Virus record (IMG/VR): IMGVR_UViG_3300034101_006325
Span: 1 to 64,000 of that record
From: a virus
Length of the DNA: 64,000 nt
Reading direction: 5' to 3' (one strand)
The notes under the pieces were generated by a model. It saw only the letters and a program-made list of their open reading frames with translations, ran no database searches and was not told the DNA's origin. The translations under genes and the position numbers were made by a program. How positions within the stretch are numbered: position 1 is the first letter of the stretch; every line of letters starts with the position of its first letter. This document shows positions 39,888 through 48,120 of this stretch, piece by piece.

Positions 39888-40850
39888 TCACTGCAAAGAT
39901 TCAAGTATGATATTTGCGGCATCGAAGGGATCCGAGCCTTCCGAGACGTAGGTTATATTCTTGAGAGAAGACACCTCTGTGTTGTATGTCTTCTGGGGTA
40001 CGACAACTTGGACACCATGCTTTGCATATTCTGCAGAATGTTTGGCCGAGTCGTCAACGGCAAAAAACTTTCCCGTCGAATAGAATTTTTGGTCCGCCAC
40101 CCAAGCAAATTTTTCAGGTGCAAAAGTTATTGCATCTGCAGGTATGTTGTGCCTGTAGAGCCACGAGTATGTGTCGTAGAAACATGTAAGATTTTTTTCA
40201 GGTCGTGCCGTGATTATCTGGATCCAGCAGCCTTTGTCTTTCAGTTTCCTCAGCGTCTCACAATATCGATGATTGGGATGAAGCCCCAAAAAACCATGCT
40301 TGTCAATAAAAGTTCTAAAATAATACTCATTGCTCAAGCCGTGCTTTTTAAACGTCGTAACGTTATAATATTCGGGACAATGAGGATCGATGAAAATTCC
40401 GCTATCTTTTGTGACAAACTCGCAGAAAGACGATCTAAACTCCGCCAAGACATCGTCCATGTCGAAAAGAACAACAGGCTCACCATTCCACTTTCTTTGT
40501 GAGAGCGTGTGTCTATAGTGCAGAAATTCATCCTTCTGCTTCAAGGCGTTCACAAATTGATCACCATCAATTGAGCACAAATTTAAAATTGCAAGAATAT
40601 AACGATATGCATCTACAGATTTATAGAGGACTTTTTGAGAGTCAATTGAATCGGGCAGAAGCCGATGATTCTTGTAATTTGCGCCTTCGACGATCCCCGT
40701 CGCTTCAGAATGTAAAGACAAAACAAAGGTCTTGAGCAATTCCTGCTTCTGACTCAGGGTGAGCTGTTTTTCATCAAAAAACAGAGATGAAAAATCTGCT
40801 TGACGCGACAAGGCATCAAGCAGATTTCCCCAATCAATTTGTGAATTCAT
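39888..40850 (-). CDS. HAD 5'(3')-deoxyribonucleotidase-like protein with helical N-terminus
   Basis: The 320-residue protein is in two parts. Residues 1-125 form a helical domain without known match. Residues about 125-320 form a HAD phosphatase with V-V-L-F-D-M-D-D-V-L-A-E-F (nucleophile and acid Asp), W-I-Q-I-I-T-A-R-P and F-F-A-V-D-D-S-A. F-x-D-M-D-D-V-L resembles phage/mitochondrial 5'(3')-deoxyribonucleotidases. It could dephosphorylate a specific dNMP and shape the pool. In operon with the nucleotide genes. Confidence 0.75.
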   Translation of the reverse strand: MNSQIDWGNLLDALSRQADFSSLFFDEKQLTLSQKQELLKTFVLSLHSEATGIVEGANYKNHRLLPDSIDSQKVLYKSVDAYRYILAILNLCSIDGDQFVNALKQKDEFLHYRHTLSQRKWNGEPVVLFDMDDVLAEFRSSFCEFVTKDSGIFIDPHCPEYYNVTTFKKHGLSNEYYFRTFIDKHGFLGLHPNHRYCETLRKLKDKGCWIQIITARPEKNLTCFYDTYSWLYRHNIPADAITFAPEKFAWVADQKFYSTGKFFAVDDSAKHSAEYAKHGVQVVVPQKTYNTEVSSLKNITYVSEGSDPFDAANIILESLQ

Positions 40851-40866
40851 GTATGCATTCTATGTC

Positions 40867-41232
40867 TTAATAGCCTGATTTTACACGCCGGACATTTACT
40901 TCGCCTTTTTTCATGAAGGCTTCGTACAATTCTTCCACAGATATTCCACTATAAATGACGATGCCAAAGAAATAATGCAGGGCATCCACAAGCTCTTCTT
41001 TGTAAGATTCACGATCAAAATCTTTGACCTCAGTTACTCGATGTGCTTTGCTGTTCTTTAGAAGATGATTTGCTTCAAAAAGTTCATGCATGCATTCATG
41101 TGCAAGACCTTTGAGCATTTGTTGATTTTTCTTTTCTCTAAGGTCAAGAGGAAAGTCTGGCATTTGACGTTCATCTCGCAAGAGTACATTGAAGTCTCTT
41201 TGCTGATTGTACATTTTTTCTAGCTTGTCCAT
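40867..41232 (-). CDS. All-alpha dUTPase/MazG-like pyrophosphatase
   Basis: ATG 41232 behind AAGGAAACAACA. The 121-residue helical protein has E-C-M-H-E-L-F-E-A-N (E-x-x-x-E) and E-E-L-V-D-A-L-H-Y-F-F-G-I-V (E-x-x-x-D), the metal residues of dimeric dUTPase/MazG enzymes; the second has the dUTPase flavour L-V-D-A-L-H-F. It hydrolyses (d)NTPs. It is a second dUTP-handling enzyme beside the trimeric dUTPase at 63078, which is unusual. Confidence 0.78.
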   Translation of the reverse strand: MDKLEKMYNQQRDFNVLLRDERQMPDFPLDLREKKNQQMLKGLAHECMHELFEANHLLKNSKAHRVTEVKDFDRESYKEELVDALHYFFGIVIYSGISVEELYEAFMKKGEVNVRRVKSGY

Positions 41233-41246
41233 TGTTGTTTCCTTAA

Positions 41247-42251
41247 TCACAGAACTTGAGCTGCAATTAAACAGCCTCTAGCAACAGCATGCAGAGGATC
41301 GGCAGCATGTCGAACTTCCTTGACTGGCAGTGGGAAATTGTTCTCCTTTAACTTTGAAGCAAACATTTCGACAAAACCTTTGGCCTTTGAGGTGCCTCCG
41401 GCGACGACGACGGGTAGAGCATCTTTAAATTTTGGCAATGATTTGTGGCCATCCATTGCGGCTGCAAGCTGCTTCGTAGTATAATCGATGAGACGTTCAT
41501 AATAGGCAGCAACTGCAGCAAGGACTTGATTGTCATTAGGTTGACCGACGGTGAAATCGCCTGATTCTTTCTCAGCTTGGACAATTGAATCAGCCTCACC
41601 CGTGGCGACTGCAGACATGCGATCTACCCAGTCACCGCTCTTAGTAGTTGAAAACTTGACTACAGGCTCACCATTGAGCATAACACAAACATTGACCATG
41701 CCAGCTCCCCACGAGAGACAAACACCCGTATAGTCATCCTTATCAAGTTCGGAATAACAAAGAGCCTCTGCCTCATTTATTGCTCTTGCAGAATAGCCTA
41801 CTTCAGTTAGAAGTTTAACGATGACGTCTTCATGATACCCAACATCGAAATCATCATCTTCTTGATCGATCGGTTGTGCTGGGACACAGAACACAAGTTT
41901 TTCTCCTTCTTCGCTTGGTTTTCCAGCAACTTCTTTAAGGATAAAAGTCAAAATTTTTCTCGCATCTTTTTCTTTGGACGAGACGACGCCACGGTACATT
42001 GGTCTCTTTGCGGAGTCATTTCTCTCCACAGCTTTTTCAATTGCATCGGCACCGAGCAGAATAAATGAACCATCAGAGTCTTTAACAAATGTTTTTCCTG
42101 TAAGACCTTTTTCGATCATCTTTGTAGCAATTGGTGTGGTTGGCTTGATAACATAAAAAGCATCCCTAAAATCTTTATAGTTGACCTTTCCTTTGTTTCC
42201 TTCCGAAGCTAGAACAATGAATGATGTACCTACGTCTAAACCCTTAGCCAT
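41247..42251 (-). CDS. Actin/Hsp70-superfamily ATPase (ParM/DnaK-like)
   Basis: A 334-residue protein with actin-fold signatures: G-L-D-V-G-T-S-F-I-V (phosphate 1), V-C-L-S-W-G-A-G-M-V-N-V (phosphate 2 equivalent), P-V-V-V-A-G-G-T-S-K-A-K-G (adenosine motif) and V-F-C-V-P. There is no substrate-binding domain of DnaK. It could polymerise like ParM or phage cytoskeleton actins, or act as a small Hsp70-like ATPase. I cannot tell which. A plasmid-segregation partner (ParR) is not visible next to it. Confidence 0.75.
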   Translation of the reverse strand: MAKGLDVGTSFIVLASEGNKGKVNYKDFRDAFYVIKPTTPIATKMIEKGLTGKTFVKDSDGSFILLGADAIEKAVERNDSAKRPMYRGVVSSKEKDARKILTFILKEVAGKPSEEGEKLVFCVPAQPIDQEDDDFDVGYHEDVIVKLLTEVGYSARAINEAEALCYSELDKDDYTGVCLSWGAGMVNVCVMLNGEPVVKFSTTKSGDWVDRMSAVATGEADSIVQAEKESGDFTVGQPNDNQVLAAVAAYYERLIDYTTKQLAAAMDGHKSLPKFKDALPVVVAGGTSKAKGFVEMFASKLKENNFPLPVKEVRHAADPLHAVARGCLIAAQVL

Positions 42252-42309
42252 TATTTTGATTCTCCTGTTAGTAATCGCAACGAGAAATTAAATTGTATGA
42301 ATGACAATA

Positions 42310-42624
42310 TTACTTGCTTTTTTTCAATTGTGCAAGTCTATTGACAGAATTTTCAATGTCGTCCTCGACGGAAGAATTCTTCCCGAGCGAAACATTTGAT
42401 TTTTGAAAATCATCGGAAGATACGTTTGTGACAAATTTAGCGTCATCTATCTTGATTGATTTTAAACGCTTGAGTTCAACAGATTCATTTTTTTTAAAAA
42501 TGCTGTCAGAATCAGAGTGAATAATTTGTTTACCTTGAGTATTTCTCCCAAGCAAAAATCCTAGTATAAAACTAAATTGAGCAATTAAAAATGCAACCAG
42601 AATATTATTCACGTTAACCAACAT
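42310..42624 (-). CDS. Single-pass membrane protein
   Basis: A 104-residue protein with one N-terminal membrane helix (I-L-V-A-F-L-I-A-Q-F-S-F-I-L-G-F-L-L-G) and a soluble charged tail. It is divergent from the Cys-knuckle gene at 42676. Function unknown. Confidence 0.55.
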   Translation of the reverse strand: MLVNVNNILVAFLIAQFSFILGFLLGRNTQGKQIIHSDSDSIFKKNESVELKRLKSIKIDDAKFVTNVSSDDFQKSNVSLGKNSSVEDDIENSVNRLAQLKKSK

Positions 42625-42662
42625 TATAATTTAAAGTTTCAATTATACAATTGACCAAAATT

Positions 42663-42670
42663 AATATTTA
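42663..42670 (+). promoter_or_regulatory. AATATTTA upstream motif
   Basis: AATATTTA (42663-42670) precedes ATG 42676 by 5 nt on the plus strand, the same spacing as at 49106-49113 before ATG 49100. No ribosome binding site lies between. Confidence 0.4.
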
Positions 42671-42675
42671 ACAAC

Positions 42676-43245
42676 ATGAAAACGAAACATGATCGCATTA
42701 TAGAAGAAAATTTCGGTATGCCTCTTGACTACGACGCAAAAATTGGTAAAAAAATTGGTGATGAATATGCTGGTGAACCAGCAGTTGGTGTCAGAGACAT
42801 GCGCGAAGAGGGCATTTGTTCAGAATGTGGCACAATGCCTGTTGAAGGAGAATGTGAATGCGGTTGCATGTTGGACGACGAGATGTGTTCAGGCTGCGGT
42901 ATGAATGCTTCCGATTGTATGTGCGGCGTCGAAGTAGATGCTTGTCCAGTATGTTCAATGATGCCTATTGATAATTCGTGTGGCTGTGATTCATCTTATG
43001 AAGCTGAGGCGCCAAAATTGTGTGAATGCGGTGCAAATTTAAGCGAAGGTGAAATTTGCGAATGCGGAATGAATGAGGCCAAGAAAAAGAAAGGGCCTAC
43101 CAAAAAAACTGCACAAAAGATTTTGCGTGGTACCAAAACATTTAAAGACAAGATGAAAAAAGTATCAGGATGGGCCAAAGATCCTGCAGCAGGAGCCGCT
43201 TGGATGATGCATAAAGCTACGGGAAAATGGCCATCAGAAAAATAA
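42676..43245 (+). CDS. Cys-knuckle repeat protein
   Basis: A 189-residue protein. Residues about 40-140 hold about four repeats of C-x2-C-G followed by C-x-C-G or C-x-C (for example C-S-E-C-G, C-E-C-G-C, C-S-G-C-G, C-M-C-G, C-P-V-C, C-G-C, C-E-C-G, C-E-C-G), in all about 20 Cys. They look like tandem zinc knuckles separated by acidic loops. The last 50 residues are Lys-rich (K-K-K-K-G-P-T-K-K-T-A-Q-K). I know no named family. It is one of the few plus-strand genes and probably has its own promoter. Confidence 0.65.
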   Translation: MKTKHDRIIEENFGMPLDYDAKIGKKIGDEYAGEPAVGVRDMREEGICSECGTMPVEGECECGCMLDDEMCSGCGMNASDCMCGVEVDACPVCSMMPIDNSCGCDSSYEAEAPKLCECGANLSEGEICECGMNEAKKKKGPTKKTAQKILRGTKTFKDKMKKVSGWAKDPAAGAAWMMHKATGKWPSEK

Positions 43246-43249
43246 ACAA

Positions 43250-44302
43250 TTACAATTTTCCATGTGGTCCATTTTCTTGGACCCCATTGGATGTAATCTG
43301 AACAAATTTTGATTTTGAACGAAGTTCTCTAATTGTTTGAGCACCAGAATAAGAAAGCCCTGACTTAATACCTTCGAGTAAATCTGTCAGGGTGTTCTTT
43401 AATTCGCCTTTATAAGGTATGAGCGTTGTTTCTCCCTCTGTGACTGAAACTTTTCCTCTCCACTCAAGCTGAGCTTCGCGTGAAGCCATGCCTCTAAAAT
43501 TCTTATAAATTCTGTTATCTTTTGTGATCAACTCACCGGGCGATTCATCGTGTCCTGCAAGAATAGATCCTAGCATAATCATGTCAGCTCCTGCTGCAAG
43601 AGCTTTCACAGCATCACCGCTGTTTCTAATTCCTCCATCAGCAACAATCAAAACATCTCTATCGGACTTTGCACAGTCCATAATTGACTGCAAGGTAGGA
43701 ATGCCATGACCTGTCCTAATTCTTGTTGTGCACATGGAACCACCACCAATTCCTACACGCAAAGAATCTGCGCCCCAGTCGGCAAGGTCATTAAATGCAT
43801 CAAGTGTTGCAATATTGCCTGCCATGATATGAATATCATTACTGTAGATTTTTCTTAAAGATTCCAAAGCACGTCTTGTATGACCATGATGACCATGAGC
43901 AACATCAATACAAAATGCTCTACAGCCTGAGGCATGTAGTTCAGCTGCACGTTCCAGATAATCTCCTGTCGCACCAATTGCAACCATGATATTGTTTTCA
44001 TTTGACTTATTCGTTACAAGCTTTTTTGTTTGCAAATATTCACGATTTGCCTCATCGATAGAGCAATATCGATGAAGAACGCCAAATCCTCCTGCGTCAG
44101 CCAAAATAGAAGCCGAAGATGGACTAATTACTGTGTCCATAGGCGAGCCTACAATTGGACATAAAAGATTTGATTGTTTGGCTGTTAGTCTTGCAAAAGT
44201 CTCGTCAAAACCAGGCACAGACAAATCCACTGATGACCTGGTTTCAATTTCTGAGTATTGTGGGACGAGCAGGACATCATCAAAACAAACAGCTCTTTGC
44301 AT
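43250..44302 (-). CDS. IMP dehydrogenase/GMP reductase-family protein
   Basis: ATG 44302. The 350-residue TIM-barrel protein has [32 protein letters not shown] (catalytic loop with Cys), D-G-G-I-R-N-S-G-D and M-L-G-S-I-L-A-G. There is no CBS insert. IMPDH makes XMP from IMP (rate-limiting for GTP); GMP reductase does the reverse direction on GMP. The flap T-G-H-G-I-P is closer to IMPDH. A phage would gain guanine nucleotides. It is convergent with the Cys-knuckle gene. Confidence 0.85.
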   Translation of the reverse strand: MQRAVCFDDVLLVPQYSEIETRSSVDLSVPGFDETFARLTAKQSNLLCPIVGSPMDTVISPSSASILADAGGFGVLHRYCSIDEANREYLQTKKLVTNKSNENNIMVAIGATGDYLERAAELHASGCRAFCIDVAHGHHGHTRRALESLRKIYSNDIHIMAGNIATLDAFNDLADWGADSLRVGIGGGSMCTTRIRTGHGIPTLQSIMDCAKSDRDVLIVADGGIRNSGDAVKALAAGADMIMLGSILAGHDESPGELITKDNRIYKNFRGMASREAQLEWRGKVSVTEGETTLIPYKGELKNTLTDLLEGIKSGLSYSGAQTIRELRSKSKFVQITSNGVQENGPHGKL

Positions 44303-44348
44303 ATATGATGTTATACACAAAGAGCTGAAAGATTTATCAGGCTAAATT

Positions 44349-44936
44349 TCATGGATGAGCTTGTAGCTCTGCGCACTCTTCACAGACAGCAGGATAACCC
44401 TGTCCACCTTGAGCCTCAAATTTAGATTTTTCCTTAGATGACATCATGCTGTCGCAGCTTGGACATACAGGTCTATCCATGCCTGGTGGCTTCGTAGGAT
44501 GCATAAATGCGTCATCACGACCCGCCATCATTCCGTGAGAAGCTTCTTCCACGTAGCCCCAATTGCCGCTCTTCCACGCGTCCATCTCATTTTGTGTTAT
44601 TCGCTTGTAAGATTCGTTGAGTTTCTTCGACTCTTGCATCTGAGGCTCGAGCTCGGCAACTCCCGTCAAATAATCATAGACATGTTGCAGATCGTTGTGC
44701 GATGTTGCAACTAAATCTTGAACCCAGCCAGGTAGTTGATCATCATTGTTTAAAAGACTGCATAGTTCAGAAGCCATTTTCTTCATTGACGACATCCTGG
44801 CCTTGAGCATATAACCCTCATCATCCATTGGGTGGCCAGATTCGCTTCCATGTAGAAATCGAGACGTATCGTCCGTCTTGACTAGCGATATTTCTTCTTT
44901 GATAAGCTTCTTAAGCTGTGTAAGCGTAATTTTCAT
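44349..44936 (-). CDS. Tag-bearing protein with zinc-knuckle C-terminus
   Basis: A 195-residue protein starting M-K-I-T-L-T-Q-L-K-K-L-I-K-E-E-I, the clearest tag copy. The C-terminus has C-P-S-C-D and C-E-E-C, a probable zinc ribbon. Middle region helical. It lies between the IMPDH-like and Dps-like genes. Probably virion-internal; function unknown. Confidence 0.65.
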   Translation of the reverse strand: MKITLTQLKKLIKEEISLVKTDDTSRFLHGSESGHPMDDEGYMLKARMSSMKKMASELCSLLNNDDQLPGWVQDLVATSHNDLQHVYDYLTGVAELEPQMQESKKLNESYKRITQNEMDAWKSGNWGYVEEASHGMMAGRDDAFMHPTKPPGMDRPVCPSCDSMMSSKEKSKFEAQGGQGYPAVCEECAELQAHP

Positions 44937-44945
44937 TATTTTCCC

Positions 44946-45506
44946 TCAAATCATTGCAGAATTTGCGCATCTCTGCTTCAAGAGATACACGTGACCTTCG
45001 TGTTTATCTGCAATATCTTGCAGCATATTGTCGACGCCGTTGGTTAAAAGACCACATTCTTCCAAAGAAGACCTACAGCTGTCGACAACCTTGAGGAAAT
45101 TTAGTTCCACCATTAAAGATTTTCTCGCCAAGTCAGAAGACTGTGGAATTGTCGAGCCTGAACCAACGCCGGATAAAAGTTTTAATACTTGCGAGTGTAT
45201 TATTTGAGGATTGACATTTGAAGTGCAGCCTAGACCCACAGCCTTTTCTGCTACAGGATCAATTTCTGCATCGACTGCTTCGTACAAACGAGAGAACAAA
45301 AGATGATCTCCGTAGAATGGATCTCCCATGCATGTCCAATGATGATTTTCATGAACTGTTGCAAGAAACTTTAAGTACACAAGCACAACTGAAAGTTGAG
45401 AATAGGATAGACCTCCCCATTCTGCCATCATATTGTCCAAGATGACATCGTGATTAGGTTCTACAACAACAAGCATTTGGTGAAAATTTTCTTTCAATTT
45501 CTTCAT
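44946..45506 (-). CDS. Dps/ferritin-like protein
   Basis: The 186-residue protein has the Dps helix pattern: V-Y-L-K-F-L-A-T-V-H-E-N-H-H-W-T-C-M-G-D-P-F-Y-G-D-H-L-L-F written across the first ferroxidase helix pair, then S-R-L-Y-E-A-V-D-A-E-I-D-P-V-A-E with the acidic ligands. A C-terminal helix (H-E-G-H-V-Y-L-L) matches the end of the bundle. Dps proteins store iron and shield DNA from peroxide. In a phage it could protect packaged or infecting DNA. It is next to a tag-bearing protein and overlaps the next gene by one base. Confidence 0.65.
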   Translation of the reverse strand: MKKLKENFHQMLVVVEPNHDVILDNMMAEWGGLSYSQLSVVLVYLKFLATVHENHHWTCMGDPFYGDHLLFSRLYEAVDAEIDPVAEKAVGLGCTSNVNPQIIHSQVLKLLSGVGSGSTIPQSSDLARKSLMVELNFLKVVDSCRSSLEECGLLTNGVDNMLQDIADKHEGHVYLLKQRCANSAMI

Positions 45507-46684
45507 TACTTAAGCTCCACTTGAAATCTAACAGTATTTGATTCTACGGGATGCCAATTTAGACGATAAGGTTGTTGCATGAGATTACGTCTAGAATTCC
45601 AATGTTTTACATAAACATCGATAGCTTTTTCATCTAATTGACGCATTGTATTCGTAGGTAGTGTGGCTTCCATGGGAGCAATCAGTCTTGCGTAGCTTTC
45701 ATTAATTCCCAGTGATTTTCCAGGATTTGCAACTGATCCTTTTTTTACTTGAAAAAGATCCTCAAATGATTTCATGTAAGTAGATGGAATTGACCTTGTT
45801 TCCAAAAGATTTTTGACTGGATCAATTTTTTCTTCAATTATCGGCATGACATCTGGATTATAATCGCTCATAAACCTGAGATTCGATGCTATGCTTTTCA
45901 AGGCATTTTCTTGCATGTCATCGCTTGCTGTTTTTGGCATTGTGCTTGCGACAATTGCCGATTTGTCACGAATTTCCATGTGTTTGTAAACAGACTTTAA
46001 AAGCTTGTCATAATCAACTTCTATGCCTTGTGACTTGTAGGAATCTACTAGGCGATCAACAGTCTTTTCTTCCCAGTTTCCTTCAAGGTTATTTCCGTAT
46101 GCTGTTGGGCCATTGATGATCTTGTGTGCTTGCGTGTCATACCACGCATCTGTAAAGCCAGGATCTTCAACGCCTTCGTATGCGTCACTCAGAGGAAATT
46201 CACCGTATAAGTCGAAGTGTTTTTCAACAGCTTTGGGCGTAGGAAGGCCAGATTCTTGCAATTTTTTTTGTTGTGATATGGCCATCAGCTGATCATCTGC
46301 TGGGAATCTTCTGACCATTTCAGAAACAAGATTACGCGAAAGTCGATTGGCAACAGCAGCTCTAACTGCAGGACTCATGTCGAACATCATTTTTTGCACC
46401 AATTCTTCAGGAAGCAAACGTGCAACTAATTTCCTGACAACAGGAAATTCAGAATTTGCAAATTTTAGCAGCGTAGATGTCTTCACAGGGCCAGGTGAAC
46501 GGCCAGTTTTTTCAAGAACATCGAGCTGATTATTGGCAGACTCTGCCATTAACTTTAAACCATGCGTCACAAGAACAGTCGGCCCTATTGCATTTCTGAC
46601 TTCTGTCTTAAAGGCTTCAATTCTTTTTTCTTCGCTGACTACTTTGCTGGCAACTTTTTGCAGCTTTTCAAGCTTCAATTGCAT
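45506..46684 (-). CDS. Hypothetical helical-repeat protein
   Basis: A 392-residue protein. Residues about 60-130 look like HEAT-like helical repeats (F-P-V-V-R-K-L-V-A-R-L-L-P-E-E-L-V and S-P-A-V-R-A-A-V-A-N-R-L). The rest is helical and ends in a short beta segment (T-V-R-F-Q-V-E-L). No catalytic motif. It overlaps the Dps-like gene by one base, so the two are probably co-translated. Likely structural. Confidence 0.5.
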   Translation of the reverse strand: MQLKLEKLQKVASKVVSEEKRIEAFKTEVRNAIGPTVLVTHGLKLMAESANNQLDVLEKTGRSPGPVKTSTLLKFANSEFPVVRKLVARLLPEELVQKMMFDMSPAVRAAVANRLSRNLVSEMVRRFPADDQLMAISQQKKLQESGLPTPKAVEKHFDLYGEFPLSDAYEGVEDPGFTDAWYDTQAHKIINGPTAYGNNLEGNWEEKTVDRLVDSYKSQGIEVDYDKLLKSVYKHMEIRDKSAIVASTMPKTASDDMQENALKSIASNLRFMSDYNPDVMPIIEEKIDPVKNLLETRSIPSTYMKSFEDLFQVKKGSVANPGKSLGINESYARLIAPMEATLPTNTMRQLDEKAIDVYVKHWNSRRNLMQQPYRLNWHPVESNTVRFQVELK

Positions 46685-46739
46685 GAAACAAGACTCCTAG
46701 CATCTAATTATAATCCTGTTTCGTTGTTTTTAAAAAGAA

Positions 46740-47270
46740 TTACATCTCGACAAACAATGACCAATCTTCGTGCCATGACGTAGGTCTAGACAAATCCCAA
46801 TAATGAAATGCATTAGGTTCTACAGGCTGTTTTAAAAGTTTCATGCCAGCCTCTTCCGGCGTTCTATTGCCTTTATTATTGTTACAACGCCTGCAAGCTG
46901 CAACACAATTTTTCCAAGTTGTTCCGCCGCCGCGCGAAGCAGGCTGAATATGATCGACAGTTATGACTGCATAATTGAGGTCAATTCCACAATATTGACA
47001 TTTCCATGAGTCACGATTGAAAAGAACTTTTTTCTGAAATCTTGGCGGTTTTCTATATGAACGCTTGTTGACATAATACTTAAGTCGCAATACGGCGGGA
47101 AGTCTAAATTCTCGTGTCGGCGTGTTAATGCAATCATCCCAATAGGAAGGCAAACCAGTAAGACCTGAAGCAACTTCGACTCGGTCTTTGAGCATCAATT
47201 TAATTGCTCTGCTGCCATCGATAAATTGCAAAGGTTCGCCGTTACAGTTCAGAAGAAGTGACCGATTCAT
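46740..47270 (-). CDS. HNH endonuclease
   Basis: ATG 47270 follows AAGGAGG; GATATTTA lies upstream. The 176-residue protein has the zinc HNH fold: C-Q-Y-C-G, V-D-H-I-Q-P-A-S-R-G-G, N-C-V-A-A-C-R-R-C-N-N-N-K. The N-terminal domain (S-L-L-L-N-C-N-G-E-P-L) is typical of free-standing bacterial and phage HNH proteins. It may be a homing or host-DNA nuclease. Its start lies inside the neighbour's 3' region. Confidence 0.88.
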   Translation of the reverse strand: MNRSLLLNCNGEPLQFIDGSRAIKLMLKDRVEVASGLTGLPSYWDDCINTPTREFRLPAVLRLKYYVNKRSYRKPPRFQKKVLFNRDSWKCQYCGIDLNYAVITVDHIQPASRGGGTTWKNCVAACRRCNNNKGNRTPEEAGMKLLKQPVEPNAFHYWDLSRPTSWHEDWSLFVEM

Positions 47271-47289
47271 AACGGTTCCTCCTTGAAGC

Positions 47290-48120
47290 TTAAATATCGA
47301 CGTTCCCAGCGATCTGTGGCGCTCCATACTGCGATTTTCCAACTTTTGCATGAAGATTCGGAAGAATATCCCCTGTAAAACGACCATGTGTGTGGCCAGA
47401 CAATACAGTAAACTGTGTGTTAGGATATGTTTTAGCCGCAGATAATAACATTTCACCCATCATTCTTGATGTATACCACGGGATCACTAGTTCCGAATCA
47501 ATGCTGTCGAACTTTTCTTTCGTATAAGACTCAACAAAAGGCGGGAAATGAGTTGCGATAATCAAATGATCAAAATCGTCTACTGTGGCTTTTATTCCCT
47601 TGAACACATGAGAAACTGATGCTTTGCAAATTGATCTCGCTATTTGCAGAATAATTCCTTTGTCAAGCGATCTGCCCATGACTGTTGGTCGAACGGCAGG
47701 CGCAAAATCACTAATTTTAAGCCAATCATTCATTATAATTTCGCTGTCGGCAACATTACCATTGATACCATCATACCAGCCATCAGATCCAATAAGAACA
47801 GTCGAGTTATTCAGTTTAACATATGGAACTGCACCAAGGTATTTAGAAAAAGAAAGGTACCTGCATGCTTCAGTTACTTTTCTCCTTGTCTCAAGAATAT
47901 TCGAAAAATAATAATCATGATTTCCCATTACGAAATAAATGGGTTTATTCAGAGAACTCTCCAACTGCTTCAGATGCTGTACTATCGAAGTACCCACTGA
48001 AATATCACCCGTAATAATCACGGCTTCTGATGAGCCGGCTTCCAAATTTAATCTTGCAATTGTATCTCGAAGATTGTCTACACAATCAAGATGTATATCT
48101 GTAAACCAAGCAATTTTCAT
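47290..48120 (-). CDS. Calcineurin-like metallophosphoesterase
   Basis: The 276-residue protein has the five metallophosphoesterase motifs: D-I-H-L-D, G-D-I-S, G-N-H-D-Y-Y, T-H-F-P-P and S-G-H-T-H-G. It hydrolyses phosphomono- or diesters; phage members act on 2',3'-cyclic or DNA/RNA ends, but the substrate here is unknown. It overlaps the S66 peptidase gene by 4 nt. Confidence 0.88.
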   Translation of the reverse strand: MKIAWFTDIHLDCVDNLRDTIARLNLEAGSSEAVIITGDISVGTSIVQHLKQLESSLNKPIYFVMGNHDYYFSNILETRRKVTEACRYLSFSKYLGAVPYVKLNNSTVLIGSDGWYDGINGNVADSEIIMNDWLKISDFAPAVRPTVMGRSLDKGIILQIARSICKASVSHVFKGIKATVDDFDHLIIATHFPPFVESYTKEKFDSIDSELVIPWYTSRMMGEMLLSAAKTYPNTQFTVLSGHTHGRFTGDILPNLHAKVGKSQYGAPQIAGNVDI

